From the NCBI RefSeq assembly GCF_963924675.1, contig NW_027077440.1, forward strand, positions 1,660,501-1,724,500: DNA of 64,000 bases, given 5' to 3'. Below are positions 49,674 to 62,126 of this stretch, piece by piece. Each line of letters begins with the position of its first letter. The first letter of the stretch is position 1. Under the pieces are notes generated by a model, which was not told the DNA's origin, ran no database searches, and saw nothing but the letters and a program-made list of their open reading frames with translations. This DNA is from Phocoena phocoena. Lineage: Eukaryota > Chordata > Mammalia > Artiodactyla > Phocoenidae. Both the position numbers and the translations under genes were made by a program.

Positions 49674-50397
49674 CATGGTGTATCACCTCACACCTATTAG
49701 AATGGGCATCATCAGAAAATCTACAAACAACAAATGCTGGAAACGGTGTGGAGATAAGGAATCCTCTTCCACTATTGTTGGGAACGTAAATTGATACAGT
49801 CACTGTGGAGAACATTATGGAGTTTCTTATAAAACTAAGAATAGAATTACCATATGATACAGCAATCCCTCTACTGGGCATATACCCAGACAAAACCATA
49901 AATCAAAAAGAGACATTCACCACAATGTTCATTGCATCACTATTTACACTATCCAGGAAATGGAAGCAACCTAAATGCCCACAGACAGACGAATGCATAA
50001 AGATGTGGTACATATATAAAATGGAATATTACTAAGCCATAAAAAGGAATGAAATTGGGACATTTGTAGAGACGTTGATGGATCTAGAGACTGTCATACA
50101 GAGTGAAGTAAGTCAGAAAGAGAAAAACAAATCTTGTATATTAATGCATATATGTGGAACCTAGAAAAATTGTACAGATGAACCGTTTTGCAAGGCAGAA
50201 ATAGAGCAATACATGTATACAACAAACGTATGGACAACAAAGGGGGAAAGCTGTTGGGGATGGTGGTGGGAGGAGTTGAGATATTGGGATTGGTATGTAT
50301 ACATTTATATGTATAAAGTAGATAACCAAAAACAACCTGCTGTATAAATATATAAAATTAAATTCAAAATAAAAAAATAAAATTAAAAAAAGTAAAA
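49674..50397 (+). mobile_element. 5'-truncated L1 3' end (copy 2)
   Basis: Counterpart of 5,252-5,975 at an offset of 44,422. Only a handful of substitutions are visible, for example near 50,147 and 50,210. The same truncation point and A-rich tail show that the insertion predates the large duplication. Confidence 0.88.
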
Positions 50398-51946
50398 CAG
50401 AAAATATATTCTTCCCTTCACATACATGTATTTATATGAATAAATTATTTCCATGCTTATATCTGTAAATACACAAAAGAGGAATAAAATCTACCTTGAA
50501 CCAAAAACGAAAAAAAGATAAAAAAGAACAGAACCCACCAGTTACACAGAGGAAAACCGTTTCAGGGCACTTGCTCCAATTGCAAACAATTCTGAAGTTG
50601 GTCAGTGGTGGGGAATCATCTCCCATTCAGCCAGCATGCTCCTCGCAACAAGCGTCCTCACTGCAAAGCTGGGGGACCGTGCCGAGGCATCTGTGAGTAA
50701 ACGTGGGCCGAGCCCCAGGCCAGCTGCTGCTGAAATGTTCCCACCCTTCCAAGGCTAAACACCTGAATATGTACAAGGACTTGAAAACCTAGAGGAAGGG
50801 CCATGGAGCCACATGAGGGACAGCATGCCAGACGACTTGGTGCCTGCAGGCCAGCCAGGATGGTCCTGGCCCTGGGTGCTCTTCTGGAAGCTATCCATTT
50901 CCCTGCCTGAGATACCCCTGCTGTCCCGGCCCCCACTGCTTTCTTCCTTCCTCACCTGTGCCCAGGGAGAAATTCCAGCGGCAAGTGTGGGTGACACATC
51001 CTCTTCTTTAGCAGGTAGCATCTTGGCAACTGCTGCAGAAAGTCCAGCAGAGCCCCACTCACACTGGGACACCCACAAAGCCGTGGCCTCTCACTCCCTC
51101 CCACCAGCCCAGCCCCGAGACTGCTGACAGGGCAGAGAAAATGGCGTCAGGCACAGCTGCAGGGGCTCTTGCTGCCTGGAGCGGTGTTTATATTGATCTC
51201 AACCCAGGCACACCTGGGGAGGGCTGGCCAGCACGGTCAGGCTTCCCAAGCCAGCCAATAATCACCCCTCAGGGGCTCACAGTTGCTGAAAATGGAACTT
51301 GCTGAATTGGCCAGGTCCAAGGAACAGGTGTGGGCTCCTGAGAGTCAGGATAGACAAGGAGCTGCAGCTCTGGCTTGTTTTCTAATTATATTATCTGGCC
51401 CATGAGTGGGAGACAACTTCAAGAAAACCCTCTCCTAATGAGAGGAACCCAGGAGTCAGGGAGAGGAGGGGTGGGTGGTGGTTGGAGACTGAGGCCTGGT
51501 GCCCCGGGTGCAGTGGAAGTCTCTGGAAGACCAGGTGGAGGAGGCCGCACAGAGTGATGCCCAGGGTCACAGACCTGTCAGAGCTGCTGTTTGTTAGTTC
51601 AAGTCCTGCTCTGAGGTGCTCTGTGTCAGATCTGAGCGACAGGTGAGCTGGGAGTGCTCTGCAATGAGGGCTATGTGCACGGTTCCTGTGTGCCCAGCCC
51701 TGCCAAGGTACCTGCAAGGGTAGCTCTGTATCCTGGGAGGGGCCTGACCACGGGAGCCCCATGGACTGCAGAGGACCTGCCCAGGGAATCCCATATCCTG
51801 GGAGGGGCCTGAACACGAGAGCCCCGTGGGCTGGGGTGGGGGTAGGGTACCTGCCCAGGTGAGCTCCATATCCTGGGATTGGCCTGACCTCGAGAGCCCC
51901 ATGGGCTGCTGGAGTCCTGGTAAAGGATGTCAGGACAGTCAGTGAA
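50398..51946. other. Unrecognised segment, GC-rich from about 50,660 (copy 2)
   Basis: Counterpart of 5,976-7,524 with about 1% substitutions. No open frame shows a recognised domain or clear selective constraint. Confidence 0.5.
51729..51912 (+). repeat. Three-copy minisatellite (copy 2)
   Basis: TATCCTGGGA at 51,729, 51,794 and 51,869, with the same spacing as copy 1. Confidence 0.8.
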
Positions 51947-52942
51947 GCCACTGAGGATATACCTCCAGTAGTTCCTAAATCCTACACCCTGCTGGTCATT
52001 CTACCAACCACCAGGACTTGGTATTCTGTATTAGTCTTCACTGATGCCTTCTTTTGTATTCCATTAGTCCCAGAGTCACAAGAAATTTTGGCTTGTGAGT
52101 GACAGGACTCAACATACAATTAAAACAATACTTCCAGGCTGTCTTGCCCCAAGGGTTCAAAAATGCCCACACCATCTTTGGGGAAAGCTCAGCTAAAGAC
52201 CTAAAAGTTCTACCTCTGGAAAATGAAACACTCCTTCAATATTCAGACGACATTCTGATCGCCAGCCCTACAAAGGAGGCCTCAGAACTACCAAGCCAAT
52301 AAAGGATAGAAGTTGTCCACGAAAAAGCTCAAGTATCACAGACTACGGTGACCTGCCTGGGCTTCATTCTCACAGAAGGTCGGAGAAGCCCATCCCAGGA
52401 AAGGGAAGAAACAATTTACAGCCTTACCCCTTTCTGAAACTAGAAGACAGCTTAGGGGTTCCTGGGGAAGCCAGGGTTTCCTGCCTCTGGATCCCTAACT
52501 ACAGTCTACTAGCTGGGCCTCTATATGAAACACTGAAAGGAAAAGATGATGATCCTTTTGAATAGAATCCAGAAGTGGCCTTTCAAGAATGGAAAGAGCA
52601 GTCAATTCAGACCCTTGCCCTGGAACTCCCTAATTTAGCTAAACCCTTTGACCTTTACATTCCTGGTGAAAGGTGAATCGCCATTGGAGTATTAGTGCAA
52701 GAACTGGGACCACTTGAAATGGAACAATGCAAGAATGCCATCCAGGTAGGATAAACTATGGTCACCAAGGGGCTTGGCCCACCGCCACATCTGGCCAAGA
52801 TACTGCTGGTATCTGAAAACCTGGAAATCAGCAGCCCAAAAGGCCACCTCCCTTCTAAGGGAAACGGACCCCACGTGGTGATCCTAACCCCCAACCATGC
52901 CCTGAAGTTGCAGGGTTTGCTCCGTGGGCACACTGACCTCGA
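51947..52942 (+). pseudogene. Class I ERV pol remnant (copy 2)
   Basis: Counterpart of 7,525-8,520 with the same internal losses and broken frames. The polymerase motif stretch QYSDDILIA is readable near 52,240. The shared defects show that the provirus was already dead before the mega-repeat duplicated. Confidence 0.85.
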
Positions 52943-53522
52943 TTGAGGAGGCCCTCCAACTCCAACCTCCAGAGAGATAATCGGGGGCAACGGGGCACCA
53001 TGACGACCCGTGTGACCATCACTTGACCTGGAGTTTCTCTCATAAAACAACAAGGGTGTGTCCCAAAAGAGTAGACTACTGCTTGCAGTACTTACTGTAC
53101 CCAGAGGGGAGCTAATAATCTTGGCGGGGGAACCGTATATCATGCTGTCACCATAGAAAAGCCTACAGACACCCTGATGATGGTGGCCAATAAGACTGGC
53201 TGGACTCCTGTTTACTTCCAAAGGCTCTTGACTCAGTGACCATCATGATCCTTCATCACCACTGACCCTGGACTGTCTGGGAGCTGAGCGGGCAGGATCC
53301 TGACACCTGGTGCTGTTTTTACGTTAATTCAGGGGCCTAATGGAAGAAAGCGCAGACTGTTGGTCAGAGCATCTAGGCTGGCAGAAACGGTCAGTCAGAG
53401 CATCTAGGCTGGCAGAAACGGTCAGCCTAAGGTGGCCGAACAAATGTGGGGCGGAGTGAAACTGGACCTCACAGCGCCACTGCACATCTCCTTTCTGGAC
53501 CCTTAAAGGTCATTAGAATCTA
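52943..53522 (+). pseudogene. ERV env remnant (copy 2)
   Basis: Counterpart of 8,521-9,100. CCFYVNS is readable near 53,311, with the same broken frame. Confidence 0.6.
53363..53424 (+). repeat. Perfect 31-bp tandem duplication (copy 2)
   Basis: Same two-copy stretch as 8,941-9,002, unchanged. Confidence 0.95.
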
Positions 53523-53721
53523 TAACACTTCCAATACTGGTGCTCAGGTGGACGAGCAGGGAGGCAGGAGGCCTGGGGACAATCAACGTCACCTGGAGGC
53601 TGCTGGGGAGAAGTTCTGACCCTCGCCCACGGGTATGAAGCCTCCTAACTCAGCACTCAGCAGTTACAGAAGAAGGGTCTGCACCCGCAGCACTCCAAGA
53701 ATGAGGAAAGGGACAAAAGGC

Positions 53722-54197
53722 AGAAGAGAAGTTTGTCCCAGGCAAAGCCCCTTAAAAATGCCTGGGAGATAAAAATAGAATCTGGGCAATAAAATAAAGT
53801 CTAACCATTTTTATCCTTTGTGCTTTGTCTAATTTCAGGTGCTCCTAGTGTCCCGCATACAGAGGTTCCACACCCGGCACTTCAGACCAGATTTCCTAGA
53901 GCAGAATGGCTCGATGACACTTCAGCTCCTGGGGCCCAGTTCAGACTCCGTGACATAGAGCCTGAGCTGCAGCCAACCAGGTCCTCGAGAGCTCAGCCCC
54001 CTCCCTCCCAGTGACTCTGACAGGATCTCTACACAGCAGCCCAGCCCACAGCCCACAGGGTAGCACCTCTCCATTCTCTGATCAAAATATAAAGTTTCCT
54101 TTGCTTTTGAACCAAACTCAGTCTCGATCTATTGGCTCCAATGACACTGGGCAGGGGGACACTTGTTGGCGTCCACTCTGGAGGATCAGTAACAGAA
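53722..54197 (+). mobile_element. Putative 3' LTR of the ERV (copy 2)
   Basis: Counterpart of 9,300-9,775, with the same uncertainty about boundaries. Confidence 0.45.
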
Positions 54198-54517
54198 ATT
54201 GAGACCATTGTAACTTCAATGAACAGATGTGTGAGCCAAACTGTAATTAACATAGAACAGTGTATAAGGCTCGGGTAAAATAAGATGTTTCTAACACTTC
54301 CATTTGATATTTCCATCACTTTCTTATAAGCAAGTTCAGTGAAAAGGTTTGTCTTCTTTGTCAGGTCAATATTAGAGAAACAAAGTGATTTCTTTCCAAG
54401 GATGTACATCTAATAATCTTGGTTAAAGCTTCAATCTTGTTTTAAATGCTTTTGCATTGAAAATGATACCTCTCTTTCAGCTCCCCCATTTCTGAGAAGC
54501 ATAAAATCTTATAATTT
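54198..54517. other. Unrecognised AT-rich sequence (copy 2)
   Basis: Counterpart of 9,776-10,094. Nothing recognised. Confidence 0.5.
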
Positions 54518-54698
54518 ATTATTACCAAAGGGAAATGGTAGGAGGAGGGATAAATTAACAGTTTGGGATTAACACATACACACTGCTATGTATGAAATCA
54601 TCAGCAAGGAACTACTGTATAGCACAGGGAACTACACTCAATATTTTGCAATAACCTATAAGGGGAAATGATCTGCAAAAGAACAGATATTTTTACTG
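54518..54698 (+). mobile_element. L1 3' UTR fragment (copy 2)
   Basis: Counterpart of 10,095-10,275, with the phrase CTACTGTATAGCACAGGGAA near 54,613. Confidence 0.8.
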
Positions 54699-54852
54699 AC
54701 ATCATCCATCAATGACAGTAAAAATGGAATCTAAGGGAAGACAGTGGTGAGTGCTTCTGACCCTGAAGACTTCAATCATCTAAAGTTTGGACTCTGCCTA
54801 CTTCCCAAGGCCCTTAATGAACATATGTGTAGCCGTAGCTTAAAAAATTCCC

Positions 54853-56888
54853 CAGTTTGGGTTGCGGAGAGACACTGATATTTAAAATCCCCTGGTGTTC
54901 TCCTCACATGAATGGGACCCTTCCTACACCTAAAACATGCCTGTCACACCCAGAGGATGGTATACCGTCTGATCGGGAAAAGTTTGGAAAAGGCATCTCA
55001 TCTCCTCATCTCTTGGTGCTAGGGTTCACCACTCCAGCGTCTTTACTAACAGTCTCCCCACTTGGAGATGTCAGCACTGTCAACATCCTGTTGCATACAG
55101 TTTGGAATTTGTCCAGAGGATGAAGCAGAAGGAGGAGGAACAATGAGAGACAAGTCCTAGGTGTTCGGACAGGCACATGCCACTCTAATTTCCAATCAGG
55201 AAGACGAATTGACCAAAGGCTAGGGTTTCCCATGGAAACAGAATAGGGCTTGAGGAATCCTGATGCTTTGTGGCCAGTTCCCATAAACACAAGTTGGAAA
55301 ATGGAACTCAGGGGCACTAAAATTCACGAAACTGCAGAATTGAAAATATCTATCACTGAAAAATGTCTTGAGAAATGTCAGAGAAAAGGACTTGTAAGCA
55401 ACGGAGAATGGCAGGAAAGGGATTGGAAGAGGTAGAAAGGACTCGCCATTAAGCACAAGAAAAGGGGCTGAACATTGCCAACATTGCAGTTGGCCAAAAA
55501 GGGTGTATGCGTCTTTTTCTGTATATATTCAAGAAAAGGGCATACACTTTTGTAGCCAACCAAACAGGTGGGCACTGGAAATCAATACTACAAAACATAT
55601 CACTTTGCATCAGTCAGAAGAGCCGTCCTCATAAAGTGTAAACACCAGAAATGCAGGACAGGGCAAGGAGAAAAGGGAGCCCTGTGAGTTTTATAGTGGA
55701 AATGTATATTGCCAACTGTCACTCTGGATAAGTCTATTGTGTTTACTGAAGCATCTAAAAAATGAGCTACCGAGCACAGGGCACTTGCACTCATGGACGT
55801 ATATCTTGGAAAAAACAAAAATCGAGAGGACACAGGCACCCCAATGTTTACCACCTCTCTGTTTAAAAGATCCTCGACTAGGATATAACTTAAATGTATC
55901 TGCAGAGAAAAAACGGACAGAGATGTGGTGCTTATGTAGAGTGGAATATTACTCAGCCTGGAAATCAATGAAATACGGCCAGTTATAACAACTCCAGAGG
56001 AGTTACGTGTGATCATTCGAAGTCACATAATTCAAAAAGAAAAAGACATAAGATATCACTAATACATGGAATGTTAATATGGCTACACATGAACTGAATT
56101 ACAAAAGAGAAGAGGGTTTCAAATTAAGAAAACCAACTTATGCTTCCTTAAGGGGAAAGGTGAGTTGGGGTGCTGCATAAAACCAGAGATTGAAATTAGC
56201 ATAGATATCATTCCATAAGCCAAATATGTAATAGTCAAGACCTACTCCTTGCTCAACGAAATGGACTCAATACGCCATATTCAATGCCTAAGAATATACC
56301 GGATTAGTAAGAGTCTTAAAACCCATGGACTTATATGTCTCCGTAAGAGAATCAAGCGCATGTACAGCGGCATAAACGAAGCAGTGAAAATCCGATAAAT
56401 CCCATTATTAAAATAAATTTCAAAAACAAAACACAATGACAGTGAAATAGGTAGCAATTCTTAAATAATCCACTCAGGGCATGTGATGCAACCTGGATTT
56501 ACCACATGTACACCCAGATCTGGTTGAGACATAAGGCTGGACACTTCAGGCTGATAGCATTGGTGAGTTTCGGTGAGCAAATGCAGACCCTTTGATGTCA
56601 TATTGCATGGTACCCATGCCATGGGTCCCAACTCTCCAGGTTCAAGGGATTCTTTCTTCAGCTAAAACATGCGTGGGAAAGGCCGAGTATGGTACACCGT
56701 GTGATTAGGAAACTATTTAAAATGCATCTCAGTTTTCGTATCCTGGTCCTCGGGTTCACCACTCCAGACGGTTTACTAACATTCTCCCCGCTTGGAGAGT
56801 CAGTGCCTTTAACCTCCTGTTTGGCACAGCTTGCAATTTCTGCGCAAGATGAACAGGAATAGGGAGAACCAATGAGAGACTAGCTATA
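54853..56888 (+). repeat. Edge satellite: partial unit plus one diverged full unit (copy 2)
   Basis: Counterpart of 10,430-12,465 at an offset of 44,423, with the full unit starting at 55,160. Correspondence with copy 1 holds to about 56,550. After that the sequence resembles other, more distant array units (for example 19,200-19,350 and 22,640-22,690) rather than the positional counterpart. Confidence 0.88.
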
Positions 56889-58634
56889 GGTGTCTGCACA
56901 GGCAAATGTAAGGCTCATTTCCCACCACGAAGAGGAATTAACCAAAGGCTCAGCGTGCCCTTCCGGAAACAGATTAGGGCCTGAAGCAATCCTGCGGTTT
57001 TGTGCCCAGCTCACAAGAAAGCGAGTTGAAGAAAGGAGCTCAGGGGCACTGTAATTCACAAACCTGCAGAGTTATAAATGACAGCTATCCTCCAAAAATA
57101 TATTGAAGTAAGCCTGCGAAGGGGACTTGAAAGCGGGGCAGAATTTCAGGAAAACGATTGCAGGGGTTAGACTGGAATTGCCCAGAAAGCATAGGAAAAG
57201 AGGCAGAACGTCGACAATGGTGCACATGGCCAAAAAGTGCGTATGCGTTTTTTCCTGAATATATTCAAGAAAAAACGCATACGCCCTTTTTCGCAAACCA
57301 AGCAAGCCTGTAAAGGAAATCTGCACTACAATGAAGTCTAACTGCCCCCTGGGCAAAACGGCCATCTGAAAAAAGTGTAAAATCCAGAAAGGTAGGACAG
57401 GATATGGAGAACAGGGAGCCTTGTTATGCTGATTGGCAGGATGTAAATGGCCAACAGCCACCCTGGAGAAGTGTATGGTGTTTCATGAAACCCATAAGAA
57501 ACAAAGTAACACAGCCTATGGCACTTCCACTTATGGTCCCAAAGATTACGGAAATTAAAATCAAAAACAGACAGCCACCCCAATGTTTGGGACGGCTGTG
57601 TTCACAAGAAGCTCGTCTACAGTACCAGGTAAATATCCCAGAAAGCAAAAAATGGATAAAGAAGTTGTGGCACGTACGTGCAATGCAATATCACTCAGCA
57701 ATGAAATCTGTGTCATCAGGCCCGTAGCGGCATAGTGAGTGGATGCAGGTACGGTGATTCTACGTGAATTACATCACACAGAAAAGAAACATCATAAGAT
57801 ATCACTAATACACGGAATGTAAACTTGCCTACACATGAACTGAATTACAAAACAGAACAGGGTCTCAAATTTAGAAAACCAACTAGTGCTTGCTTATGGG
57901 GAAAGGTGCCTTGGGGTGCTGTATAAAACCAGAGACTGAAATTAGCACAGATAACATTCCATAAGCCAAATATGTAATAGACAAGACCTACTCCTTGCTC
58001 AACGAAATGGACTCAACACCACATATTCATCGCCTAGGAATATACCTGACTAGGAAGAATCTTAAAACCCATGGATATATATGTCTCCGTAAGAGAATCA
58101 AGCGTGTGTACAGCGGCCGAAACGCAGCAGTGAAAATCCGGTAAATCCCATTATCAAAATAAATTTAGAAAACAAAACACAAAGACAGTGAAATAGAGAG
58201 CAATTCTTAAATAATTCACTCAGGGCATGTGATGCAACCGGGATTGACCACATCTACACCCAGAGCTGGTTGAGACATAAGGCTGGACACTTCAGGCTGA
58301 TAGCATTGGTGAGTTTCGGTGAGCAAATGCAGACCCATTGAAGTCATACTGCATGGTACCCATTCCATGGGACTCAACTCTTCAGGTTCAAGGGATTCTT
58401 CCTCCAGCTAAAACATGCATTGGAAACCCACAGTATGGTCCACAGTGTGATTGGAAAACGATTTAAAATGCATCTCAGTTTTCGTATCCTGGTCCTCGGG
58501 TTCACCATTCCAGATGCTTTACTAACACTCTCCCTGCTTGGAGAGTCAGTGCCTTTAACCTCCTGTTTGGCACAGCTTGCAATTTCTGTGCAAGATGAAC
58601 AGGAATAGGGAGAACCAATGAGAGACTAGCTGTA
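56889..58634 (+). repeat. 1,746-bp satellite unit V1 (variant B, copy 2 array)
   Basis: Length 1,746 bp. Palindrome at 57,227-57,298 with several mismatches. B variant, whereas the positional counterpart U1 is A, so the units do not correspond. Confidence 0.95.
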
Positions 58635-60380
58635 GGTGTCTGCACGGGCAAATGTAACGCTCATTGCCCACCAGGAAGAGGAATTAAACAAAGGCTCAGT
58701 GTGCGCTGCTGGAAACAGATTAGGGCCTGAAGCAATCCTGCGGTTTTGTGCCCAGCTCACAAGAAAGCGAGTTGAAGAAAGGAGCTCAGGGGCACTGTAA
58801 TTCACAAACCTGCAGAGTTATAAATGACAGCTATCCTCCAAAAATATATTGAAGTATGCCTGCGAAGGGGACTTGAAAGCGGGGCAGAATTTCAGGAAAA
58901 CGATTGCAGGGGGTAGACCGGAATTGCCCTGAAAGCATAGGAAAAGAGGCAGAACGTCGACAATGATGCACTTGACCAAAAAGGGCGTATGCGTTTTTTC
59001 CTGAATATATTCAGGAAAAAACGCATACGCCCTTTTTGGCCAACCAAGCAAGCCTGTAAAGGAAATCTGCACTACAATGAAGTCTCACTGCCCCCCGGGC
59101 AGAAGGGCCATCTGAAAAAAGTGTAAAATCCAGAAAGGTAGGACAGGATATGGAGAACAGGGAGCCTTGTTATGCTGATTGGCAGGATGTAAATTGCCAG
59201 CAGCCACCCTGGAGGAATGTATGGTGTTTCCTGAAACACGTAAGAAACAAAGCAACACAGCCTATGGCACTTCCACTTATGGTCCTATAGCTTACGGAAA
59301 TTAAAATCAAAAACAGACATCCACCCCAATATTTGGGACGGCTGTGTTCACAATAATCTCGTCTACAGTATCACGTAAATATCCCAGAAAGTAAAAAATG
59401 GATAAAGAAGTTGTGGCACGTACGTACAATGCAATATCACTCAGCAATGAAATCTGTGTCATCAGGCCTGTAGCGGCATAGTGAGTGGATGCAGGTACGG
59501 TGATTCTACGTGAACTACGTCACACAGAAAAAGAAACATCCTAAGATATCACTAATACACGGAATGTAAACTTGACTACACATGAACTGAATTACAAAAC
59601 AGAACAGGGTCTCAAATTTAGAAAACCAACTAGTGCTTGCTTATGGGGAAAGGTGCCTTGGGGTGCTACATAAAACCAGAGACTGAAATTAGCACAGATA
59701 ACTTTCCATAAGCCAAATATGTAATAGACAAGACCTACTCCTTGTTCAACGAAATGGACCCAACACCACATATTCAAAGCCTAGGAATATACCTGACTAG
59801 GAAGAATCTTAAAACCCATGGATATATATGTCTCTGTAAGAGAATCAAGCGTGTGTACAGCGGCCGAGACGCAGCAGTGAAAATCCGATAAATCCCATTA
59901 TCAAAATAAATTTCGAAAACAAAACACAAAGACAGTGAAATAGAGAGCAATTCTTAAATTATTCACTCAGGGCATGTGATGCAACCGGGATTGACCACAT
60001 CTACACCCAGAGCTGGTTGAGACATAAGGCTGGACACTTCAGGCTGATAGCATTGGTGAGTTTCGGTGAGCAAATGCAGACCATTTGAAGTCATACTGCA
60101 TGGTACCCATTCCATTGGTCCCAAATCTCCAGGTTCAAGGCATTCTTCCTCCAGCTAAAACATGCATGGGAAACCCAGAGTATCGTCCACCGTGTGATTG
60201 GGAAACGATTTAAAATGCATCTCAGTTTTCGTATCCTGGTCCTCGGGTTCACCATTCCAGATGCTTTACTAACACTCTCCCCGCTTGGAGAGTCAGTGCT
60301 TTAACCTCCTCTTTGGCACAGCTTGCAATTTCTGTGCAAGATGAACAGGAATAGGGAGAGCCAATGAGACACTAGCTGTA
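58635..60380 (+). repeat. 1,746-bp satellite unit V2 (variant B)
   Basis: Length 1,746 bp. Palindrome at 58,972-59,043 with one mismatch. The positional counterpart U2 is variant A. Confidence 0.95.
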
Positions 60381-62126
60381 GGTGTCTGCACGGGCAAATG
60401 TAACGCTCATTGCCCACCAGGAAGAGGAATTAACCAAAGGCTCAGCGTGCCCTGCCGGAAACAGATTAGGGCCTGAAGCAATCCTGCGGTTTTCTGCCCA
60501 TATCACAAGAAAGCGAGTTGAAGAAAGGAGCGCAGGGACACTGTAATTCACAAACCTGCAGAGTTATAAATGACAGCTATCCTCCAAAAATATATTGAAA
60601 TAAGCCTGCGAAGGGGACTTGAAAGCGGGGCAGAGTTTCAGGAAAACCATTGCAGGGGGTAGACTGGAATTGCCCTGAAAGCATAGGAAAAGAGGCAGAA
60701 CGTCGACAATGATGCACTTGGCCAAAAAGGGCGTATGCGTTTTTTCCTGAATATATCCAGGGAAAAACGCATACGCCCTTTTTGGCCAACCAAGCAAGCC
60801 TGTAAAGGAAATCTGCACTACAATGAAGTCTCACTGCCCCCCGGGCAAAAGGCCCATCTGAAATAAGTGTAAAATCCAGAAAGGTAGGACAGGATATGAG
60901 AACAGGGAGCCTTGTTATGCTGATTGGCAGGATGTAAATTGCCAGCAGCCACCCTGGAGAAATGTATGGTGTTTCCTGAAAAACGTAAGAAATAAAGCAA
61001 CACAGCCTATGGCAATTGCACTTATGGTCCTATTGCTTAGGGAAATTAAAATCAAAAACAGAGAGCCACCCCAAAGTTTGAGACGGCTGTGTTCCCAAGA
61101 AGCTCGTCTACAGTACCAGGTAAATATCCCAGAATGCAAAAAATGGATAAAGAAGTTGTGGCACGTACATGCAATGCAATATCACTCAGCAATGAAATCT
61201 GTGTCATCAGGCCCGTAGCGGCATAATGAGTGGATGCAGGTACGGTGATTCTACGTGAACTACGTCACACAGAAAAAGAAACATCATAAGATATCACTAA
61301 TACACGGAATGTAAACTTGACTACACATGAACTGAATTACAAAACAGAACAGGGTCTCAAATTTAGAAAACCAACTAGTGCTTGCTTATGGGGAAAGGTG
61401 CCTTGGGGTGCTGCATAAAACCAGAGACTGAAATTAGCACAGATAACTTTCCATAAGCCAAATATGTAATAGACAAGACCTACTCCTTGCTCAACGAAAT
61501 GGACCCAACACCACATATTCAACGCCTAGGAATATACCTGACTAGGAAGAATCTTAAAACCCATGGATATATATGTCTCCGTAAGAGAATCAAGCGTGTG
61601 TACAGCGGCCGAAACGCAGCAGTGAAAATCCGATAAAACCTATTATCAAAATAAATTTCGAAAACAAAACACAAAGACAGTGAAATAGAGAGAAATTCTT
61701 AAATAATTCACTCAGGGCATGTGATGCAACCGGGATTAACCACATCTACACCCAGAGCTGGTTGAGACATAAGGCTGGACACTTCAGGCTGATAGCATTG
61801 GTGAGGTTCGGTGAGTAAATTCAGACCCTTTGAAGTCATACTGCATGGTACCCATTCCATGGGTCCCAACACTCCAGGTTCAAGGGATTCTTCCTCCAGC
61901 TAAAACATGCATGGTAAACCCAGAGTATCGTCCACCGTGTGATTGGGAAACGATTTAAAATGCATCTCAGTTTTCGTATCCTGGTCCTCGGGTTCACCAT
62001 TCCAGATGCTTTACTAACACTCTCCCCGCTTGGAGAGTCAGTGCCTTTAACCTCCTCTTTGGCACAGCTTGCAATTTCTGTGCAAGATGAACAGGAATAT
62101 GGGGAACAAATGAGAGACTAGCTGTA
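60381..62126 (+). repeat. 1,746-bp satellite unit V3 (variant A)
   Basis: Length 1,746 bp. Palindrome at 60,718-60,789 with two changes right of centre. The positional counterpart U3 is variant B. Confidence 0.95.
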